From the NCBI GenBank assembly GCA_033439795.1, contig JAUTDP010000006.1, positions 2,356,001 through 2,420,000 of the forward strand: DNA of 64,000 bases, given 5' to 3'. Positions 59,222-64,000 of the stretch are shown piece by piece. The DNA is from Sordaria brevicollis. Its lineage: Eukaryota > Ascomycota > Sordariomycetes > Sordariales > Sordariaceae. Under the pieces are notes generated by a model, which was not told the DNA's origin, did no database searches, and saw only the letters and a program-made list of their open reading frames with translations. How positions within the stretch are numbered: the first letter of the stretch is position 1; the number at the start of each line of letters is the position of its first letter. The position numbers were made by a program, and so were the translations under genes.

Positions 59222-62200
59222 ATTACGCATTCCACTACTCCTTGTCGTGCCTAATCTTTTTCTCAAGCTCCGTACATGCTCGGCTACAACAGTCAAAATG
59301 AACCATAACAACTCATCGAAAGGGTTTAAACTCGCTAGGCTCCTGCATCAAAGCCACGTGGGAACCCTGTCTACTCAGCCCAAGTGAGTGGTTAGATGCA
59401 ATTAAAATGTGAAGCAAAGCCAGCCAAAGCTAGGTGAGTGAGTCACGACGTGAAAACCTCTTTTGCTGCTGGTGATTCCTGTCAATGCCAATGCATATTG
59501 TATGTGCAAAAGAAGAAAAGACGACTTGGTAACGCTGTGAGCTTTCACAATTGTCTGACGGTCTTAAGGTTGCCAACCTTCGCCAAGCCAATGTATAAGT
59601 CAAACTTCGCTCGAAGCGAACTGAAAGTAAGGCTAACTAGCATCTGTGGCTGCGCCATCACGCGCAAAACTTTTCGAACCGAGAAATTCTCGAAAGTGTG
59701 ATACACAGACATCGACTATAGCCGCGTGTACTACCTACGGCATTGAATGACAGCTTCAAAGATTTTCAGGAGTGACTCTTGTCAGCGGCAGTGGGTAGCG
59801 TTTGCCGGGCGGCTTAGTGCTGACAGTGGCAGGTAAAGTTACGTTGACCGGTTCAGAGGTTACGTTTTGTTTTGTTTTAACTTTGGGCTTGTTGGTTTAG
59901 GTTGTTACGTAGGCTGATGAATTTTCCTCTTTTCGTGGGTCTTTGCATGGTGAGTGTTCGACTTGTTGTTTGGGTTGACGTACGCAGCCACTCCATCAAA
60001 CAGCGGAGGTATAGCCCGGGGGTTGGTGATCAGGGAGCTTAGTTACCCTCTGGAAAAGCTTGTTGATCACGAAGCCCGGAGGTAAAGGCCCATGCATAAC
60101 CCGGCGATGGAGATGATGGTGGTGTACGTAGTTCAGCCTTCTTTTTGGGTAACGGAAACTCAGGGCTGACGTTGGGCGGCACATTGGTGGTGATAGTTTG
60201 GGAATAAGCACTCAGTGATGGTTACGAATCCCGGCGTGCGGCGTCTAGAAACGGCAAGGAGAGTATTCCCAACTTGGATCTCACTCGAGTCCTTTGAGAG
60301 TTTGAAGACAATGAGCACTCTTGCCGCTGTGACACAAACTCAACAATGTTTGTGTTATCCGCTGTCAGTTGAATATTTGTCGATGTTGGCATTATAAGCC
60401 TACGTAGGCTGTTGAGAACTCCTTGCCAAGTTCGTTCGTGGCTTGCTGTAAGTGACTTTCGTAGCTTGCGCCATGTTCGAGAGTAACGCGCGTTCGAACG
60501 GTTCGTTTGTGGTAAACTTCGTGGTCGTCCTGCGTGAACCTTGCATGGTGAAAGGTTTAAAGAATTTGACCAGAAGAGTCATACAAGATGAGGGGATTTC
60601 ATTTTTTGGCTTGGGGAAATAAGCTTGCGGCGGTGATTGCGATTGGGTGCCATTCAATATGGAGGTGGTGAACGGTGATGGTTGGACTCGGACTTATGCA
60701 TTGGTTGTATCATGCTTCCAAGCCACAACGACGGTCTGGAAAATGGATGAGTCAACGGACGATGACTTACATGCGAGCCAGACTTGATCGAGCTGGCCGA
60801 AAAGGACGGGTTTCCCCACGATTTTTGAATTCGTCTCTCGTTTGATGTCGTCCATTTAGACTTCACCTCAAGATGACCTTCGAAGGTCTTTCCACAGCCC
60901 GATCCCACTGCGCTCGCACGTCGACCTCGCTCATTACCAAATGCTCTCGACAACGAACTACTGTTCGCTACTATTGGAGCGAACAACGCCGTCCACCTCA
61001 TGTCGATGATGAGAGTGTTATCGACCGTAGACCGCTTACCTCCGGCTCATGTAGTCGGGAGAAAATTTAAGATCTACAGAGCGACGTTTGACCTCTTCGA
61101 ACGGTGATGGAGTCTCACCGACGACCCCTGACAACAGTGGACCTCCGCTAGAAGCCTTCCAGAAGGAATCCTTTGAGAGCGCTAGGGGAAGAGCGGCACC
61201 GAGACGGACGGACGATGGACGGCACTTCGCGACGCGACGCGACGAGTGGTTCGACCGATATTGGCAATATCGACGCCATCATTGTGAATGGCGATGTTCT
61301 AATCTCCGTGGGATGCCGAAGGTTTGGTGAAGGAGTGATAACCCGGAGATATGGTGGACGGCTTCGGCGAACTCACTGACGTTGGGAACAAGTGCCCGCC
61401 CATGACTTCAACTCCCGCTGTGGATGACCCCGACCCGGCAACCCCTGATATAGTGATATGGCACTGACATGCAGGTCAGCTCTTTCGTCTGAACTCTTGG
61501 TGAACCGGCCCTTCGGCTCGGAATGACAAGCAGATCACCAGCCGCCATGACATATGAAAGATCTGGACAAATTCACCAACGGTGGTTTTTCTCTGTGAAA
61601 GACCACACAAGACACCACAACACAACCGCCGCTTTGTAATTCCCAGCCCAACATTTTGTTTAGAACCGCTAATTGGTCGACAAAGACGGTAGAATACGAA
61701 TACGACGGGAGCACGGGCCTCAGCCGGGGATACTGTAGTGCGGTGCCGAGCAAGTGGACAAGCTTGGGCTAGGCCTGATAGGGCACTTGCACCAATGTGT
61801 CCATTTGATAGTGGGTGGTGATGGTATCATTATCAAACGCCATCATCAGCATGTGGTGATGATGCGGTCGGTGATGGGTATAACTTGCGATCTGCACAGT
61901 TTTCTAGACAGTGATCAGTATAAAAACCCCAGATATTAGCAATCACCGTTGCAGCCGGACATCGTACGCTACTGGTGCATCATCAACGGAATTGTTTGCT
62001 GTGTTGGATATGAACTAACAAGGACTCTTCTTTTCTTGCTTTGCCGCGCTCGCCTAACATGCGTCCATATTGGGAGCTAACAGACGGCTGTTAGCGAGCT
62101 TCCTCTTTGCGACAAAAGTCAGAAGGTCTCACAAATCCTATCCCCGAGGCCGAAAGCAAAGCCTGTAGATCCGACTTCCACTTTACCCCCAAGTCACACA

Positions 62201-63021
62201 ATGTGGAGGAGGCTAAGGCAGGAACGCTCGGACAGCCGCCGTTTGGTGGTTGGTTACACCTTCTTGTTTACAAATTTTTGTGATCGCCAAAGCTCTTGGA
62301 AGCTCACAAGGGAAGCGGCGGCTCTCTATGTATTCCGCGGATTTGGCTTTGCTGGTGCGGAATGCCTTGGGGTGCATGGTGTGGTTTTGTGAACAAATGG
62401 GACTGATTCGGGACCTGTCGTCGACTCGTCCCTGTTCTAATTTCTTGCCGGCCCCACCCACCCGCTCGTCAAAATGGCCAAAGCTGGTCAAAACTCAAGA
62501 GCTGGGAGCTGCAACCGGGGGTAAATGGCATGCTACTGGTCAATTGACCCCCATGCTTCTTGAGTTCGCCAGCCCACGCAGAGCTCGCCGGCGCCATGTC
62601 AACGCCAAAATCTCTTTTCCGGTAGCTCGACGGCAGAACCAGGGGTCGTCCACCACAATCCTTGTCATCACCCGCCTATCGCCCTCTATCGCCCTGTTGG
62701 ACGGGCATTCGTTGTTATCCGCTGCCCGGGTCCCCTTTTTTCACCCAGTGGCCTTTGTTACGTTATATTAGACATTGCACCTTCCTGGTACCACCTCCCA
62801 GGGGAAACCGCCCTTTTTTTCTTCTTGCTTTCCCATCCTCACCCTCTCCCTCCGCCTCCACCCTCCTCACCCCTCCCCATATCTCGCTTCACACCGAGCT
62901 TCTCGTCGCCAGAGGCCGTATCGGTGTAGGTGAACTCTTGGGCCCCCGTCCGAAACCCTAGAGTACAGGCTTTCCTCGTCTACCGATAACCCTCGCTCGA
63001 CACGCATCGCGCCGCGCAAAC
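58655..63021. other. Long intergenic region upstream of erg5
   Basis: About 4.4 kb without a gene I can support. Open frames on both strands (for example 60654-61001 minus, 62250-62771 plus) show no family pattern. It holds a 45-A homopolymer at 59176-59220 and a short GACGCGACGCGAC run near 61228. The last 300 bases are a C/T-rich erg5 leader. Composition is normal, without RIP. Confidence 0.45.
59176..59220 (+). repeat. Poly(A) tract of 45 bases
   Basis: Uninterrupted run of 45 A. The exact length may be affected by sequencing. No transposon body is recognised before it. Confidence 0.9.
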
Positions 63022-64000
63022 ATGGCTTCCAACGCAACTAGCTTCACCTCGCCTCTGGCCAGCGCCAAGCTTGGCACCGTCGCCGTCCCTCCCCAGCTCG
63101 AATACGTTATCGATACCATCTCCAAGGCGAGCGGCTGGACGATTGTGTTTACTATTCTTGCTGTTCTTGTTGCTTGGGATCAGAGTATGTTGAACAACCT
63201 CAACCGCAATCTCCGGACGAAGAACGAGAATACTGACAAGTCTTGCGCGCGCCATAGTCAAGTATATCCTCAACAAGGGCTCGATCGTTGGCCCAGCATG
63301 GAAGATTCCCTTCATTGGACCCTTCTTGGAGTCTCTTGACCCAAAGTTCGAGGAATACTATGCCAAGTGGTTGAGCGGTCCTCTCAGCTGCGTTTCTGTC
63401 TTCCACAAGTAAGTCGAGCAATTCCATGTATGAATCGCTCCGAGAGATCCGAAGTCGCAAAACTAACGCGACAAAACTCACACAGGTTCGTCGTCATTGC
63501 CTCGACTCGCGATATGGCCCGTAAGGTCTTCAACAGCCCCGGTTATGTCAAGCCCTGCGTCGTCGATGTCGCCCACAAGCTTCTCGGCGCCGATAACTGG
63601 GTCTTCCTCGATGGTCCCGCCCACGTCGAGTTCCGCAAGGGTCTCAACGGCCTCTTCACTCGCCGCGCTCTCGAAATCTACCTTCCCGGACAGGAGGAGG
63701 TATACAACCGCTACTTCAAGACCTTCCTCGAGATCACCAAGAATGCCGGTGGAAAGCCCGTTCCCTTCATGCCCCACTTCCGCGAGGTCATCACTGCCGT
63801 CTCTTGCCGCTCTTTCGTCGGCCACTACATTTCCGACGAGGCCGTCAAGAAGATCGCCGACGACTACTACCTGATCACCGCCGCTCTCGAGCTCGTCAAC
63901 TTCCCTATCATCATTCCCTACACCAAGACCTGGTATGGCAAGAAGGCCGCTGATATGGTCCTCGCCGAGTTTGCCAAGTGCGCTGCGAAGAGCAAGGTTC
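63022..64000 (+). CDS. erg5: Sterol C-22 desaturase Erg5 (CYP61), partial
   Basis: Erg5 is the ER cytochrome P450 that introduces the C-22(23) double bond of ergosterol, the second-last step of the pathway. Exons so far are 63022-63184, 63258-63408 and 63486 to the window end; phases close at both junctions. The N-terminus has one membrane anchor ([13 protein letters not shown], residues ~40-53). The family block [21 protein letters not shown] is followed by [20 protein letters not shown] and [20 protein letters not shown], typical of CYP61 and unlike CYP51. The I-helix, ExxR and haem-binding cysteine lie beyond the window. About 276 residues are visible of an expected ~530. Confidence 0.93.

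Overview
The window is nuclear DNA of a filamentous ascomycete, almost certainly Neurospora or a close relative in the Sordariales. Three things point there: short introns with GTRNGT donors and CTAAC-type branch sites; a 707-residue Hsp88 of the Neurospora type; and a 13-kb AT-rich block with the signature of RIP (repeat-induced point mutation), in which CpA/TpG are almost absent, TpA is abundant and CpG survives. Gene models below were built by joining exons by eye. Frames close at every junction, but no transcript data were available. Layout, left to right: a KH-domain RNA-binding protein (1113-4241,+); Upf2/Nmd2 of nonsense-mediated decay with two short uORFs in its leader (6290-10073,+); a chitin-synthase family GT2 enzyme (13062-15818,+); a nested pair of RIP-inactivated LTR retrotransposons (16630-29611); Hsp88 (31209-33785,+); eIF5B (34891-38397,-); an MMS1_N/CPSF_A (DDB1-like) protein (39791-43986,-); a TBC Rab-GAP (45916-47169,+); Vps52 (47358-49482,-); eIF5A (50740-51653,+); a possible small ORF (51900-52151,-); Rrn7 of the Pol I core factor (52809-54738,+); ubiquitin-ribosomal protein L40 (55086-55871,+); a Yip1-family membrane protein (56575-57623,+); a low-complexity hypothetical protein (58184-58654,-); and the 5' part of ERG5/CYP61 (63022 to the window end,+). 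The genes are ordinary single-copy housekeeping genes with no operon logic. Several concern translation and mRNA fate (Upf2, eIF5B, eIF5A, Ubi-L40, Rrn7, KH protein), but this looks like coincidence of position. The most informative part is the transposon block. A Ty1/copia element on the + strand (186-bp LTRs, TTCTC target duplication) carries a Ty3/gypsy chromovirus on the - strand (265-bp LTRs, ATAGT target duplication). The inner element ends in a decayed chromodomain. In both elements the outward-facing part of each LTR escaped mutation while the inward part is RIP-mutated. This implies a sequence of copia insertion, RIP, chromovirus insertion into already AT-rich DNA, then a second RIP. 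Other points worth checking are a 7-nt microexon with a split start codon in the ubiquitin-L40 gene, a stop-free 144-nt intron in hsp88 that encodes a basic motif, and a uORF pair plus a stop-codon intron in upf2. I found no novel multi-gene system.
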